A DNA stretch of 30,968 bases from DATAMF01 sp964472565. Its GTDB lineage: Bacteria; Chloroflexota; Anaerolineae; Aggregatilineales; Aggregatilineaceae. Each line of letters starts with the position of its first letter. Positions within the stretch are counted from its first letter, which is position 1. The notes beneath the pieces are model-generated. The model was not told where the DNA came from. It was given only the letters and a program-made list of their open reading frames with translations, and did not search any database. The position numbers and the translations under genes were made by a program. This document shows, piece after piece, positions 15,037-23,906 of this stretch. Location of the stretch: NCBI GenBank assembly GCA_964472565.1, contig CAYYNB010000063.1, positions 1-30,968 on the forward strand, given 5' to 3'.

Positions 15037-15486
15037 ATGCTTTCCAAATCCTCACCAAATAGATATTTTCCGATTTTTATGCTTCTATGCGCCGCAATTC
15101 TCATCTTAAGTTATCTACTTTTGATTGGCTGGAAAGAATCTGATCGTAGAAAAAACCTGGACAGTTATCTGAGTACGTCAATACCAAACGATGTAGCAAG
15201 AGACCTGTGTTCCCGTAACTTGCTTCCAAATCATATCGTCCCGTGTACGTCGGAAATCCAAATTACACGGCGGGAAATGTTCGAGATTTTCGAGAGCCAA
15301 GTCTCGCCTCAAGATACTTATGAAGAAGTGCATACTAAATTTGGGATATATGAAGAGCGTTGCGACCGCACATTCGCCGGTTCGTATCGCTGTTCCTACT
15401 TCTTCAAAACCTCTCCCCGAATATTAGTAGAATATAGTAATGAGGGTGTTGTAAACTCAATCCGGTCGGAACTAATCTTCAACTAG
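15037..15486 (+). CDS. Orphan membrane-anchored protein in an AT-rich island
   Basis: This is a 149-residue protein I do not recognise. One hydrophobic helix (about 10-32) follows a short basic N-terminus, so the remaining 115 residues are probably outside the membrane. They hold four cysteines (at about 69, 81, 121 and 131) that could form two disulphides, with CDRTFAGSYRCSYFF near the end. GGAG lies eight bases before the ATG. Base composition and codon use are visibly more AT-rich than in the neighbouring genes, and the gene lies between two copies of a ~100-bp repeat, its stop codon falling within the second. This suggests acquisition as a small cassette. Function unknown. Confidence 0.72.
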   Translation: MLSKSSPNRYFPIFMLLCAAILILSYLLLIGWKESDRRKNLDSYLSTSIPNDVARDLCSRNLLPNHIVPCTSEIQITRREMFEIFESQVSPQDTYEEVHTKFGIYEERCDRTFAGSYRCSYFFKTSPRILVEYSNEGVVNSIRSELIFN

Positions 15487-15586
15487 TACATTGAGGGTAA
15501 GTAAGCAGTCTTTTCGTAGGGGTAGGGCTTGCCCTACCCAGCAGTACCCCTAAAAAACCGGGGTCGAACTTCCGCCAACCTATACG
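15483..15586. repeat. ~100-bp intergenic repeat, copy 2
   Basis: Same order of blocks as copy 1: CTAGTACAT, TAAGTAAGCAG, TTTTCG, palindrome GGTAGGGC-TT-GCCCTACC, CAGTAC, an extra 13-15 bp, then the CGGGGTCGAACTTCCGCCAA block. The palindrome centre is TT here and AA in copy 1. The TAG of the preceding gene (15484-15486) is part of the repeat. Confidence 0.85.
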
Positions 15587-15630
15587 AGAATGATAATATC
15601 TACCAGAAAGCACACTGCTAAGGAGTCCCC

Positions 15631-16434
15631 ATGCCCTTCCCCACCGTCGCCACCCACCTGCCCGACCTGCGGCCTTTCATCGACGCCCTCGCGCATGATT
15701 ACGCCTCCGGAGCGTTCGATGGTTGGCCCGCTTTTGCCGCCCGCGTCCACGCCTACTACACCCCCGCCCGCATGGATCAATTCGAGCGCATCCTTCCCGG
15801 CTGGCAGCAAATGGCGTCCTACCGCGACGGCATCACGCTGATCCACATCACCGCTGCCCTCGCCGCCCTGTTCCTACTCCCCGAATACCGGCAGGCCAAT
15901 CCCGCAGATCAGGAACTCATGCAGTGGATCATCCTGTTTCACGATCTCACCAAGCGCATTATCCCCGGCACCAAAGACCACACCCACGCCTTCCGATCCG
16001 CTGCGGTTGCGGGTCGCCAGCTTCCCCAACTGGGCTTCCCAGTAAATGGCGATGTTGCGTCGTGGGCCGCGTTCACGCTCGCCGCGACCATCCCCCACGC
16101 CGATCACGGCGAACCCATTCACGACAACCGCCAGCTTCCGGAAATTCTGGCGGGGATTGATCAGCTTTTCGGCCCGAACACCCCCGCCGCGCTGATCATC
16201 AAAACCGTCCTGCTGCACATGTCCATCAGCAATCTACACGACTGGCCCCAGGCCGCCCCGTTCACCGCTTCCGACATTCAGCAGTACATCGAGCCGTCGA
16301 TTCTGCCGCTGCTCAAGATCATGATGCTTGTCGATAACGACGCCTGGACTCTGTTTGATCCCGCAGTCAAGTTAGGCTATCGGATCGAAACACTGGAAAT
16401 ATTTGAGCATGTAGCGCTTCTCGTTGGGGTATAG
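15631..16434 (+). CDS. HD-domain-like protein, possible phosphohydrolase
   Basis: This is a 267-residue protein, largely alpha-helical, without signal or membrane segments. An HD-like metal site is suggested by H72 (LIHITAAL), H104-D105 (ILFHDLTKR) and H117/H119 (KDHTHAF), and perhaps a late Asp in MMLVDNDAW. Spacing is similar to HD/PDEase proteins that cleave phosphoester bonds of nucleotides, but the match is loose and I cannot name a subfamily. AAGGAG sits six bases before the ATG. The gene ends four bases from the convergent 16439-16798 gene. Substrate is not predictable. Confidence 0.6.
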   Translation: MPFPTVATHLPDLRPFIDALAHDYASGAFDGWPAFAARVHAYYTPARMDQFERILPGWQQMASYRDGITLIHITAALAALFLLPEYRQANPADQELMQWIILFHDLTKRIIPGTKDHTHAFRSAAVAGRQLPQLGFPVNGDVASWAAFTLAATIPHADHGEPIHDNRQLPEILAGIDQLFGPNTPAALIIKTVLLHMSISNLHDWPQAAPFTASDIQQYIEPSILPLLKIMMLVDNDAWTLFDPAVKLGYRIETLEIFEHVALLVGV

Positions 16435-16438
16435 AATA

Positions 16439-16798
16439 TCAGGTTTCCAGCCCATCCCTGAACGCCTGAAAGGCCTCACCATCCACCACATACCACTCGC
16501 CCCGCGCCGCTTCCACCTCGACATCAAATTCATCGAACGTCGGCGCAACCGGACCCCGCCCCTTGAGTACCACATGCGCCTCGACCTCCCGAAACAGCGC
16601 CGCAATCGCCTGTGTGCGTTCGCTGGGGCTGGCCGCTCGCAGCGCCGCCTTGAGATGATCGAATGCCCGCGCATCGACCACCCACCACGTGCCGCTCGGC
16701 GAATAGAACCGCTGCCCACCATCGAGCCGGGCTTCGCCGGGCTGCGGCATGTGTCCATAACAAATCATGCTGGCGGCCAACTGCCGCGCCGCCTGCAT
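16439..16798 (-). CDS. Small protein with duplicated WxVVD motif, coupled to nitroreductase
   Basis: This is a 119-residue protein of unknown function. It contains the same motif twice: GTWWVVDARAFDHLKAAL in the middle and GEWYVVDGEAFQAFRDGL at the C-terminus, suggesting an internal duplication. The frame can be extended to a TTG at 16813, but the ATG at 16798 is preferred because it overlaps the upstream nitroreductase stop as TAATG and has GGGGA at good spacing. That overlap indicates coupled translation with the nitroreductase. No membrane segment or known domain is seen. Confidence 0.65.
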   Translation of the reverse strand: MQAARQLAASMICYGHMPQPGEARLDGGQRFYSPSGTWWVVDARAFDHLKAALRAASPSERTQAIAALFREVEAHVVLKGRGPVAPTFDEFDVEVEAARGEWYVVDGEAFQAFRDGLET

Positions 16799-17328
16799 TA
16801 CCATTTTCCCCAATGCGTGATCTGCTCCAACGCCTGCCGCCCCACACTCGCCAGAATTTCCTCGCGTGGACGCCCTTCAATCGTCTGTGGCGCGTTTTCA
16901 GCCGGATACCCAAACGAAATCGCAATCTGGGCCTGTAAATCGCCGGGAATCCCCAACACTTCCCGCGCGCACACATCGTCATGCAGCGACGCGAGGCACG
17001 ACCCGATCCCATCCGTCCACGCGGCCAACATCATATTTTGCGCGGCCCGTCCCGCGTCAAACGCCGTCCAGGTTCCCGGCGGTGTCACGATCACAACCGC
17101 CACTGCCGCCCCTTTGAGATGGCTGGCATACTGTCCACATCCCGCCAGCCGCTGCAAAATTTTCTTATCCTGTACCACCACAAAATGCCAGGGCTGCACA
17201 TTTTTCGCGCTGCCCGTCCACCGTCCTGCCTCCAATAGACGGTGTACGGCCTCGTGCGCCAGCAGGGTATCACTAAAATGCCGGATCGAGCGGCATGTCA
17301 GAAGAATTTCATATGCATCTTGATTCAT
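16798..17328 (-). CDS. Nitroreductase-family FMN oxidoreductase
   Basis: This is a 176-residue protein of the compact nitroreductase type. Family marks are the N-terminal CRSIRHFSDTLLAHEAVHRLLEAGRWTGSAKNVQPWHFVVV segment, which places Arg and Ser near the FMN phosphate and Asn-Gln-Pro-Trp-like residues at the flavin. Further marks are the AAQNMMLAAWTDGIGSCL helix and the C-terminal ISFGYP element with a basic tail. Such enzymes reduce nitro compounds, quinones or flavins with NAD(P)H; the substrate here is unknown. AGGAT precedes the ATG by eight bases. It forms a two-gene coupled unit with the small protein downstream and diverges from the arginase-like gene. Confidence 0.88.
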   Translation of the reverse strand: MNQDAYEILLTCRSIRHFSDTLLAHEAVHRLLEAGRWTGSAKNVQPWHFVVVQDKKILQRLAGCGQYASHLKGAAVAVVIVTPPGTWTAFDAGRAAQNMMLAAWTDGIGSCLASLHDDVCAREVLGIPGDLQAQIAISFGYPAENAPQTIEGRPREEILASVGRQALEQITHWGKW

Positions 17329-17347
17329 GGCATGCTATCCTAATCGT

Positions 17348-17358
17348 TTATCAGATAA
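17348..17358. promoter_or_regulatory. Small palindrome between divergent genes
   Basis: TTATC-A-GATAA is a perfect 5-bp inverted repeat with one central base, lying in the 73-bp gap between the nitroreductase and the arginase-like gene, within an AT-rich stretch. It could be an operator half-site pair; no clear -35/-10 pair could be assigned around it. Confidence 0.25.
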
Positions 17359-17401
17359 TGATCAGTATACATGAGCATTTGCTTCAGAAACGGAGATTGC
17401 C

Positions 17402-18202
17402 TTGTTTGCCTCCAAATCTTTCGTCTGTATTGGTGTTCCCTATTTTCTGGGCGAGAAACTCAGCGCGCGCACTGCCGTTGCAATGGTCCGCGCCGCAAAC
17501 CTTGCCCCATCCATTGGCGCGGAATGGATCGAAGTTGCGCCCAACTTTTCCGCCGCCCCCGATCCCATCACCGCCGTGAATCGCGCCCTCGCAGACACGA
17601 TCCGCACCCACCATGATCAATTCCCGCTCATTTTTTCCGGCGACTGTCTGAACTCCATTGGCGCGGTCAAAGGATTAATCACCGAGGCGGGCATGGGCGT
17701 CGTCTGGTTCGATGCGCACGGCGACTTCAACACGCCCGCAACGACTCAAACTGGCTTTTTAGGCGGCATGCCGCTGGCGATGCTTGTCGGGCACGGCGAC
17801 CTTCGCCTGTTGGACGGCGTCGGCCTTGCCCCGCTGCGCGAACAGGATGTGATCCTGACCGATGCCCGCGACCTGGACCCCGCGGAAGGTGTTTTACTGC
17901 GCAGCAGTGCCGTGACCCATCTGCCCCACGTCACCGATCTGCTGACCGCGCCCCTCCCCGCCAAACCGCTGTACATCCATCTGGATGTGGATGTGGTCAC
18001 GCCGGACGATCTGCCCGTGAAGCGCTACGCCACGCAGGGCGGCCCGTCCCTGGACGAAACCATCCAGGCCGTGCAGCGTCTGGCCCGTGAAGGTCGCGCC
18101 GCCGGGCTGCTGTTCAGCCTGGGCAATGACGATCTGGCGGACGATGATCGCCCCGTCCAGGGTATCTTAAAACTGGCGCGCGCCTTTACCGACGCCCTGT
18201 AG
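17402..18202 (+). CDS. Arginase-fold ureohydrolase with altered metal ligand
   Basis: This is a 266-residue arginase/agmatinase-superfamily protein. The two-manganese site is mostly present: DAHGDFNTP gives D104, H106 and D108, and HLDVDVVTP gives D195 and D197. The first ligand motif, normally GGDH, reads SGDC (C82), so one His ligand is a Cys. GFLGGMPLAMLVGHGD matches the substrate-loop region. Cys at that position also occurs in some uncharacterised superfamily members as far as I recall, so the protein may hydrolyse another guanidino or amidino substrate, or bind one metal. The TTG start is used because GGAG lies six bases upstream and no ATG is near. It is convergent with the STAND gene, three bases apart. 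Confidence 0.85.
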   Translation: MFASKSFVCIGVPYFLGEKLSARTAVAMVRAANLAPSIGAEWIEVAPNFSAAPDPITAVNRALADTIRTHHDQFPLIFSGDCLNSIGAVKGLITEAGMGVVWFDAHGDFNTPATTQTGFLGGMPLAMLVGHGDLRLLDGVGLAPLREQDVILTDARDLDPAEGVLLRSSAVTHLPHVTDLLTAPLPAKPLYIHLDVDVVTPDDLPVKRYATQGGPSLDETIQAVQRLAREGRAAGLLFSLGNDDLADDDRPVQGILKLARAFTDAL

Positions 18203-18204
18203 CA

Positions 18205-21072
18205 TCACAGGTCGATCTCCGGCATCGGCTCATACTGGGACGCCTCGAACGCAGGCAGGATCGGATACGGCAGGCCGAGTGCATCCAGCCGCTGTTTCGC
18301 CTCCGCCAATCCCCAGTGATAAGCATACGGCGGTCCATCACACCACGCTTTTTCATAAGCGTTTTGGGCCGCCTCCGCGCCTTCGATCTGAGCCAGCACA
18401 TTCAGCGCGTCCGCGTGAAACAGCGGATACGGCCCGCGTTCCGCCAGTTCCCACCCATTCCCCAGGTGTGCCCGCGCCTGTTCATCATCCCCTTGCCGCT
18501 GTGCGAGTTTTGCCAGCCCCACCAGCAGCGGCAGTTCTTCTTCGATCAGGTTTGTGGCTCGCGCCCGCAGCAGCGCTTCATGCAAACACTCGCCCGCCGC
18601 GTCTACGTCCCCCAATCCCAGCGCCGCTTCCCCGCGCAGCCGCAGCGCCCGGATCACGTCATGTTCATTATGAACCTGCATGCTGAGTTCCCACGTGATG
18701 TCGGCGCTTTCTTGCGCTTCCTCGTACTGCTTCTGCCACAGTTTAAGCTGCGCCGCCCGCGCATACGTCGCACACAGCAGCGGTTTGTGCGCCTGTGCCT
18801 CAAAAATTGCGGTTGCGCGTTTTAATGCCGCCGCCGCCTGATCCACCTCGCCCCGGCTCGCCAGAATCGAACTCAGCCATTTGAGGCTGTCCCCTTCCCA
18901 CAGCGCATCCTTGATTTCGAGCGCGGTAGAATACGCCCGGCGGGCGCTCAGTTCAGATTTATAGAGTTGTCCCGACACCCGCCGCACATCCGACAGTTGC
19001 CCCAGCACCACCGCTTTTAAGATGCCTGACTTTGTGCTTTTCTCGCGCGCCACCAGATTCCGCTCATACAGCGGCACCGCCTGCGCCGGATTTCCCGTGA
19101 GGTTATAGCTGCGTGCCAGGTGTCCCAACACAAACGCCTGGCTGGACACCTTTTTCAGCCGGGGAAGCTGCTCGATTCCATCGGGAAACAGCATCGTCAG
19201 CAGTTCCGCTTTTTGACGGTTGGCGCTCCAGCGATACTGCATCGGGCGGCTCAGGCGGTTGTAGAAAATATGAAACGCGTCATCATACCGTCCCAACCCG
19301 ATCAGCGCGTTATACAATTCGATAGCGGGCGCTAAATCATCCACGCTCGTCGCCGCTTCACCCTCCGGCACCGGGATTCCCGCAAAATAATCAGCGATCC
19401 CCTGGTACACCGTCGTTTTGGTGCTGCCGCCGAGGGTGTCCCACGTCACGCCGCGCACCACCGGATGCAGATCATAGCGGTTGGCCCGCCGGTCCCACCC
19501 GACGAGTCCCCGGTCTTCCAGTTCACTCAGCACCCCGTCCAGTTCATGTTCATTCGCCAACAGTCGTTTTTCTCCGACCAGCAGCGCAGCCAGCGTATCA
19601 TAGGTCGCAGGCATCCGAAACGCCGCAATGGTGGACAACACCTGCCGCCCCTGTTCGCTCAGTCCTTGCAGCGCAAACGTCAGAATGTGATTTTTCACCT
19701 GCACAATCGGCAGTTCGAACGGCTTAAAATGGGGATGCGCCTGATACCACTGGTCAAAATTGCCCGGTGCCCGTCGATACTGCGCCACTTCGCCCGCCAG
19801 CGCCCGGATGATCAGCGGATGGTTATCAAACGTATGGAACAGCGCCAGCACATTATCCCGCGATCCGCTCACGCCCAGCGCCGCCCACAAACGGAGCGCG
19901 TCATCATCTTCCAGCCCGCGCAGATAACACGCCGCGCAGCCCGGCAGCGGTTCGCCCGTATCCGTTTGCAGTTCCGCCGGATACAACCGCGTGCTCACCA
20001 GAATCCGTGACGACCTCACCCGCGCCAGTTTTCGCAGAAATTCCCTCAGCCGGGGATCGGTCATCTTCCGTAGTTGGACGCGGTTCGTGTGGGCCGCCGT
20101 GATCTCATCCAGATCATCATCACTCAGCCGTGCCGCATCCATCCGCGCATACGCCATCATGGCGCGCTCAAACCCATCCAGCACCAGCAGAAACGGCTCC
20201 CGGTCCAAGCTGCTGTACAGTTCCATCTCTCGTTCGGCGGCAGGCAGCGCCTCGATCTCATCCTTCGCCCGCCCGCTGACATACGCCAGCGCCCGGATCA
20301 CGAAGTTTTCAAATGTGGCCTCATGTTCATAAAAGCTCCACCACATCCGCCCCGCCAGCGGTTTCATCACCTGCGGCGCGCATTCATTAAACCATTTCCA
20401 GGTCAGGGCGCTTTTCCCCATGCCGCCCATCGCCACCACGAATTGGAACGCGGCCCCTTCCGGTTGCGCGGCCCAGTCGTTCAGCATGGATAGTTCTTTT
20501 TTCCGCCCAATCACCTGCCCCGTTTGCAGCAGCGTATACGGATGTGCCACATAGGACTCCGGCGGCAGCGGGATATGATGCCGCGCCTGCACGTTCCCCA
20601 GATCCGCCACCCGGTACGGCACCAGGCTGTGAATCACCTGTCCGCGCAAATCATCCGCCGATTTGAAAAAGTTGACGACCTGCTCCGTTTGCAGCCGCGC
20701 CTTGAGCGCTTCCAGCCGGACTGCGCCCGTTCCCTTTTCGACATCCGACATCTTCAATTCATGATCATCGTGCATGATGAAAATCAGGCGCGGAATGCCC
20801 CGTTCCACCGCCCGCTGATATTCCATTTCGGTGATCGAAATCGCGTGGCCGTTGGGAACATACCCATACCGCCACGCGAAAATCCCGACATAAATTTCAG
20901 CCTCATCCACCATCTGGAGCGACGCCTCAATCGCGTCAGCGTCCCGTGCGGGCAAATGTTCCATCATGATCGGGAACATCCCCATCCGCAGACACGCATC
21001 CATGGCTTCCTTCCGGTGGATGGGTAAATCGCGGGCCGTGCTGCTGATGAAAACATCCATACGTTGGGACAT
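18205..21072 (-). CDS. DUF4062-STAND ATPase-TPR protein (NLR-like)
   Basis: This is a 955-residue cytoplasmic signalling protein in three parts. Residues 1 to about 105 are DUF4062 (VFISSTARDLPIHRKEAMDAC, then YVGIFAWRYGYVP, SITEMEYQRAV), a TIR-like Rossmann fold typical of prokaryotic NLR-type proteins. About 180-600 is a STAND/NB-ARC-like NTPase: Walker A at 216-221 (GGMGKS), Walker B LLVLDG at 295-300, a sensor stretch SSRILVSTR, and a winged-helix-like part with LVGWDRRANRYDLHPVVR. About 600-930 is made of TPR-like helical pairs. Such proteins oligomerise after TPR-type recognition of a ligand; several relatives defend against phages, so defence is a reasonable but unproven role. AGGAG lies six bases before the ATG and a TATAAT further up. 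Confidence 0.9.
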   Translation of the reverse strand: MSQRMDVFISSTARDLPIHRKEAMDACLRMGMFPIMMEHLPARDADAIEASLQMVDEAEIYVGIFAWRYGYVPNGHAISITEMEYQRAVERGIPRLIFIMHDDHELKMSDVEKGTGAVRLEALKARLQTEQVVNFFKSADDLRGQVIHSLVPYRVADLGNVQARHHIPLPPESYVAHPYTLLQTGQVIGRKKELSMLNDWAAQPEGAAFQFVVAMGGMGKSALTWKWFNECAPQVMKPLAGRMWWSFYEHEATFENFVIRALAYVSGRAKDEIEALPAAEREMELYSSLDREPFLLVLDGFERAMMAYARMDAARLSDDDLDEITAAHTNRVQLRKMTDPRLREFLRKLARVRSSRILVSTRLYPAELQTDTGEPLPGCAACYLRGLEDDDALRLWAALGVSGSRDNVLALFHTFDNHPLIIRALAGEVAQYRRAPGNFDQWYQAHPHFKPFELPIVQVKNHILTFALQGLSEQGRQVLSTIAAFRMPATYDTLAALLVGEKRLLANEHELDGVLSELEDRGLVGWDRRANRYDLHPVVRGVTWDTLGGSTKTTVYQGIADYFAGIPVPEGEAATSVDDLAPAIELYNALIGLGRYDDAFHIFYNRLSRPMQYRWSANRQKAELLTMLFPDGIEQLPRLKKVSSQAFVLGHLARSYNLTGNPAQAVPLYERNLVAREKSTKSGILKAVVLGQLSDVRRVSGQLYKSELSARRAYSTALEIKDALWEGDSLKWLSSILASRGEVDQAAAALKRATAIFEAQAHKPLLCATYARAAQLKLWQKQYEEAQESADITWELSMQVHNEHDVIRALRLRGEAALGLGDVDAAGECLHEALLRARATNLIEEELPLLVGLAKLAQRQGDDEQARAHLGNGWELAERGPYPLFHADALNVLAQIEGAEAAQNAYEKAWCDGPPYAYHWGLAEAKQRLDALGLPYPILPAFEASQYEPMPEIDL

Positions 21073-21101
21073 AGTGTACTCCTGCCAGGGCCAGAAACCT
21101 C

Positions 21102-21107
21102 ATTATA
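21102..21107 (-). promoter_or_regulatory. -10 box upstream of the STAND gene
   Basis: A perfect TATAAT on the minus strand lies 29 bp before the STAND start codon, in the 64-bp gap behind the PTPS-related gene. The -35 region is poor. It suggests the STAND gene can be transcribed on its own. Confidence 0.4.
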
Positions 21108-21136
21108 GTACACACCAGCCAGAATGCGCCCTCGCC

Positions 21137-23836
21137 TCATTCCAGCGGCACTAGGATCGCATTATCCTGTACCACCAGCTTTCCATCCCGCCGATCAACG
21201 GCGGCACGTTGAACCGTTGGATAGTCGTACAGACCCCACCACAGCGCATCGGCTTTCTCAGGCGGAACCAGATCAAACATGCTCACCAAATACTGCCCTT
21301 CGCGCCATAAATGCGTCGGATACGAGGCCAGCGGCGGCTGATCCGCATTTCCAACATCTTCACCCTGGCGCATCCAGTGCAGCATCAGCGCAAAATCGGC
21401 GGGTGGATCGCGCAGCACCTGCCAGTACAACCGCAGTTGGTAGCCGTCCCCGGCCTGGACCAGATCATACGCCCGGCACCGCAGCCAATCCCCAAACACC
21501 AGATCGACCCGCTGCGCCCCGGCTGGCAGATCATCCGTGCCCTTCTCATCAATCCGGACCTGTTCCAGGCTCAGGCGCGGCGCGGCGTCCGCCAGCAGTT
21601 GCTCCCCTTCCCCCGCCGACACGCGCCCCCCCAGATCGCCCCCATACGGCGGCGTATCGTCATCCAGGCGCAAAATGTGCCTGTCAATCACATACCGGTC
21701 CGTCGGCCATTGAAGCGTGGAAAACCCGCCCGGCGCATCATGATCGCTGGCGCTCCATTCCGCCTGTGTGAAGGTATCAGCCAGCGCCAGCCGGACATGC
21801 CACTGCTGGTCAAGCGGAGTCAGCGCCTGCCAGTACAGCGTGACGAAAAGCCAGTCATCTTGGCTCATCCGAGTATCAGAGAGCGTATAGCCGATCAGTT
21901 TCAACTGGGGTGTTCCGTCCGCATCAGCGAACACGGTGCCCCGCGCCTGCTCCATCCCCGGCGGCGTGCCGCCCGCCTCGCGAAACCAGTTGGTATGGGG
22001 AACCACGATTCCGCGCAGCACCACCGCCACGATCACCGATCCGATCACTGCCGCGCTGGCAACTTTCACATCCGGGCGCGACACCCGCCCGATCATCCGG
22101 CGGCGGCGCATGGGAAAAACCAGCAATCCCACGCACCCGCCGAGCGCTATCAGACTCAGGCTGTTTCCCATCTGTTGAACGCGCGTTCCGGCGTACCACA
22201 CCTCAACCGTATGCGCCCCCGCCGGAAGGTCCACCGCCATCAGGCCGTAGGGTTCGCTGATAATCAGGCGAGCAGTCTTACCATCAACCGTCGCCTTCCA
22301 GCCGGGGAAATACATCTGGTGAAGTTCCAGGCGAAAAGCAGCCGGTGAACTTACTTCGAAGCCGCTGCCCGTCCGGTGTTCCCCCTCGATGGCAGTCACC
22401 TGGGCGTTATCCGGCAGGGTGCGATCATTGACAAACACCTGCCACGCCCAATCCCGATAACAATCCGGGCACGGCGCAAAATCGGGACGCTGCTCGGCCC
22501 ATTTCGGCAGATATTCATTGTTGGAAACACCGCCCAGATTCCCCGACCGCACTTCATACTCGATGCTGCTTGCCGGAGTCACGGTCCCCAGATCGGATTC
22601 ATTCGCATAGAGTGGAAACATCAGCGGCAGCACGGCGGCCAACAGCACCCCGATCAAACCCGCCACGACCCAGGCGCGCCAGCGGGTCGGAATCACCATC
22701 ATCAGCAGCGCCGCGCCGGGGATCAGGGCGGCGGTCAGCACGCTCAGCAGCCGCCAGGGGAATAGAATCAGCTTCGACTGCGGCACCGCCTCCCACAACC
22801 ACAATGAGCGGTAGGTCATCGCGTACAGACAGATCGCCGCCAGCAGCAGTCCAGCCAACACATGGCCCCGCTGCCAGCGTGTCAGTTTTACGCGCGGCGA
22901 CAGGGCCACCACCCCGCCCAGTGCCCCCAGCACCAGCGATCCCAGCCCGGCGCTAAAGGTAAACACCACATTAAGCGCCCCCCGATCGGGAGCCTGAACC
23001 AGGCCGATCAGATCGCGCAGCCGGACAAAATTATCCTGTAACTGGTACTGGTCGGCAGCGGCCTGAACATGCACATAATGCAGTTCAGTAACGGCGGGCA
23101 GCCAATACGTCGCCGCCAGCAGCAGCCCCAATCCATAGGCGATCAGCACCGCTGCCAACCGACGGCGGCGCTGTCCGCTGGGGATCAGCGCCGCAAAAAC
23201 GCTGTATCCTCCGGCTAACGGCACGGCGAAAGCGCTGGTCGGATGGTGGGTCAGAATAAGCGCGGCCAGCAGCAGGCTCGCCACCACAATTGTCCCCCGG
23301 CGCGGGGCCAGGGCACAGCGCGCGAACGCCCACAGGACCCACACGATCAGCCCCATCCCGATCAGTTGCGACACATTCCCTTGAATGAATACTTCGTAAA
23401 AGCGCAGCGGGGCCAGCAGGCAGATCGCCGCCCCTAGCAGTGCGCTGACTCGGTCGGTGAACAGGCGGGCAAACAGATAACCGCCCAGCGGATAGAGCAG
23501 CAGGCCAATGGCCTGAAACACCAGCAGCACACTGACAGCGGGCACCCCTGCCGCGACCAGTGCCCCCCCCGCGACATGCCAGCCCGGTGTGTAAAAATTG
23601 CCCAATGGGTACCCAAAACCGAAATGCAGGTGCGGTCCCCATCGTGGAATCAGCACGCCCTCTTTCAGATTCAGCGCCGCATTGGTCATGCGCATCAGAT
23701 GCAGCCAGGCATCATGCGTCCCCGGCAGTCGTCCGTCCAGCAGTGAGGTCATGGCAATGATAGGGATCGCCAAACTCATCGCGACGATCATCATGCCATC
23801 CATCGACAGCCCAGCAGATTGTTTTGATTCGGTCAC
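21137..23836 (-). CDS. PTPS-related giant membrane protein (YfhO-like/GT-C type)
   Basis: This protein of about 899 residues has an N-terminal polytopic domain (some 12 helices) resembling the 6-pyruvoyl-tetrahydropterin synthase-related membrane family. Visible marks are LPGTHDAWLHLMRM, FGFGYPLGNFYTPGWH, LLAPLRFYEVFIQGN and LTHHPTSAFAVPL. About residue 510 onward is extracytoplasmic beta-rich sequence with FPGWKATVDGK, as in YfhO-like proteins, then one more helix, a basic patch and a long C-terminal region of two beta-sandwich-like repeats (LFVTLYWQAL and LRLYWQVLRD). Relatives are GT-C-like and thought to act in surface glycan assembly; activity is unproven. The GTG at 23836, with AAGG seven bases ahead, is chosen because the longer frame runs through a tRNA gene and its terminator. 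Confidence 0.8.
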   Translation of the reverse strand: MTESKQSAGLSMDGMMIVAMSLAIPIIAMTSLLDGRLPGTHDAWLHLMRMTNAALNLKEGVLIPRWGPHLHFGFGYPLGNFYTPGWHVAGGALVAAGVPAVSVLLVFQAIGLLLYPLGGYLFARLFTDRVSALLGAAICLLAPLRFYEVFIQGNVSQLIGMGLIVWVLWAFARCALAPRRGTIVVASLLLAALILTHHPTSAFAVPLAGGYSVFAALIPSGQRRRRLAAVLIAYGLGLLLAATYWLPAVTELHYVHVQAAADQYQLQDNFVRLRDLIGLVQAPDRGALNVVFTFSAGLGSLVLGALGGVVALSPRVKLTRWQRGHVLAGLLLAAICLYAMTYRSLWLWEAVPQSKLILFPWRLLSVLTAALIPGAALLMMVIPTRWRAWVVAGLIGVLLAAVLPLMFPLYANESDLGTVTPASSIEYEVRSGNLGGVSNNEYLPKWAEQRPDFAPCPDCYRDWAWQVFVNDRTLPDNAQVTAIEGEHRTGSGFEVSSPAAFRLELHQMYFPGWKATVDGKTARLIISEPYGLMAVDLPAGAHTVEVWYAGTRVQQMGNSLSLIALGGCVGLLVFPMRRRRMIGRVSRPDVKVASAAVIGSVIVAVVLRGIVVPHTNWFREAGGTPPGMEQARGTVFADADGTPQLKLIGYTLSDTRMSQDDWLFVTLYWQALTPLDQQWHVRLALADTFTQAEWSASDHDAPGGFSTLQWPTDRYVIDRHILRLDDDTPPYGGDLGGRVSAGEGEQLLADAAPRLSLEQVRIDEKGTDDLPAGAQRVDLVFGDWLRCRAYDLVQAGDGYQLRLYWQVLRDPPADFALMLHWMRQGEDVGNADQPPLASYPTHLWREGQYLVSMFDLVPPEKADALWWGLYDYPTVQRAAVDRRDGKLVVQDNAILVPLE

Positions 23837-23869
23837 AGAGGCACCTTCTACCCGCAGCCGCTTCTGTTC

Positions 23870-23905
23870 AAAAAAGAAAGCCCATGCAGGCACAGCATGA
23901 GCTTT
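23870..23905 (-). terminator. Terminator of the tRNA-Val gene
   Basis: On the minus strand, two bases after the tRNA CCA end, an 11-bp stem (23895-23905 with 23877-23887, one G-U pair) with a seven-base loop is followed by C and six T (23870-23875). This is a textbook intrinsic terminator. Confidence 0.85.
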
Positions 23906-23906
23906 T

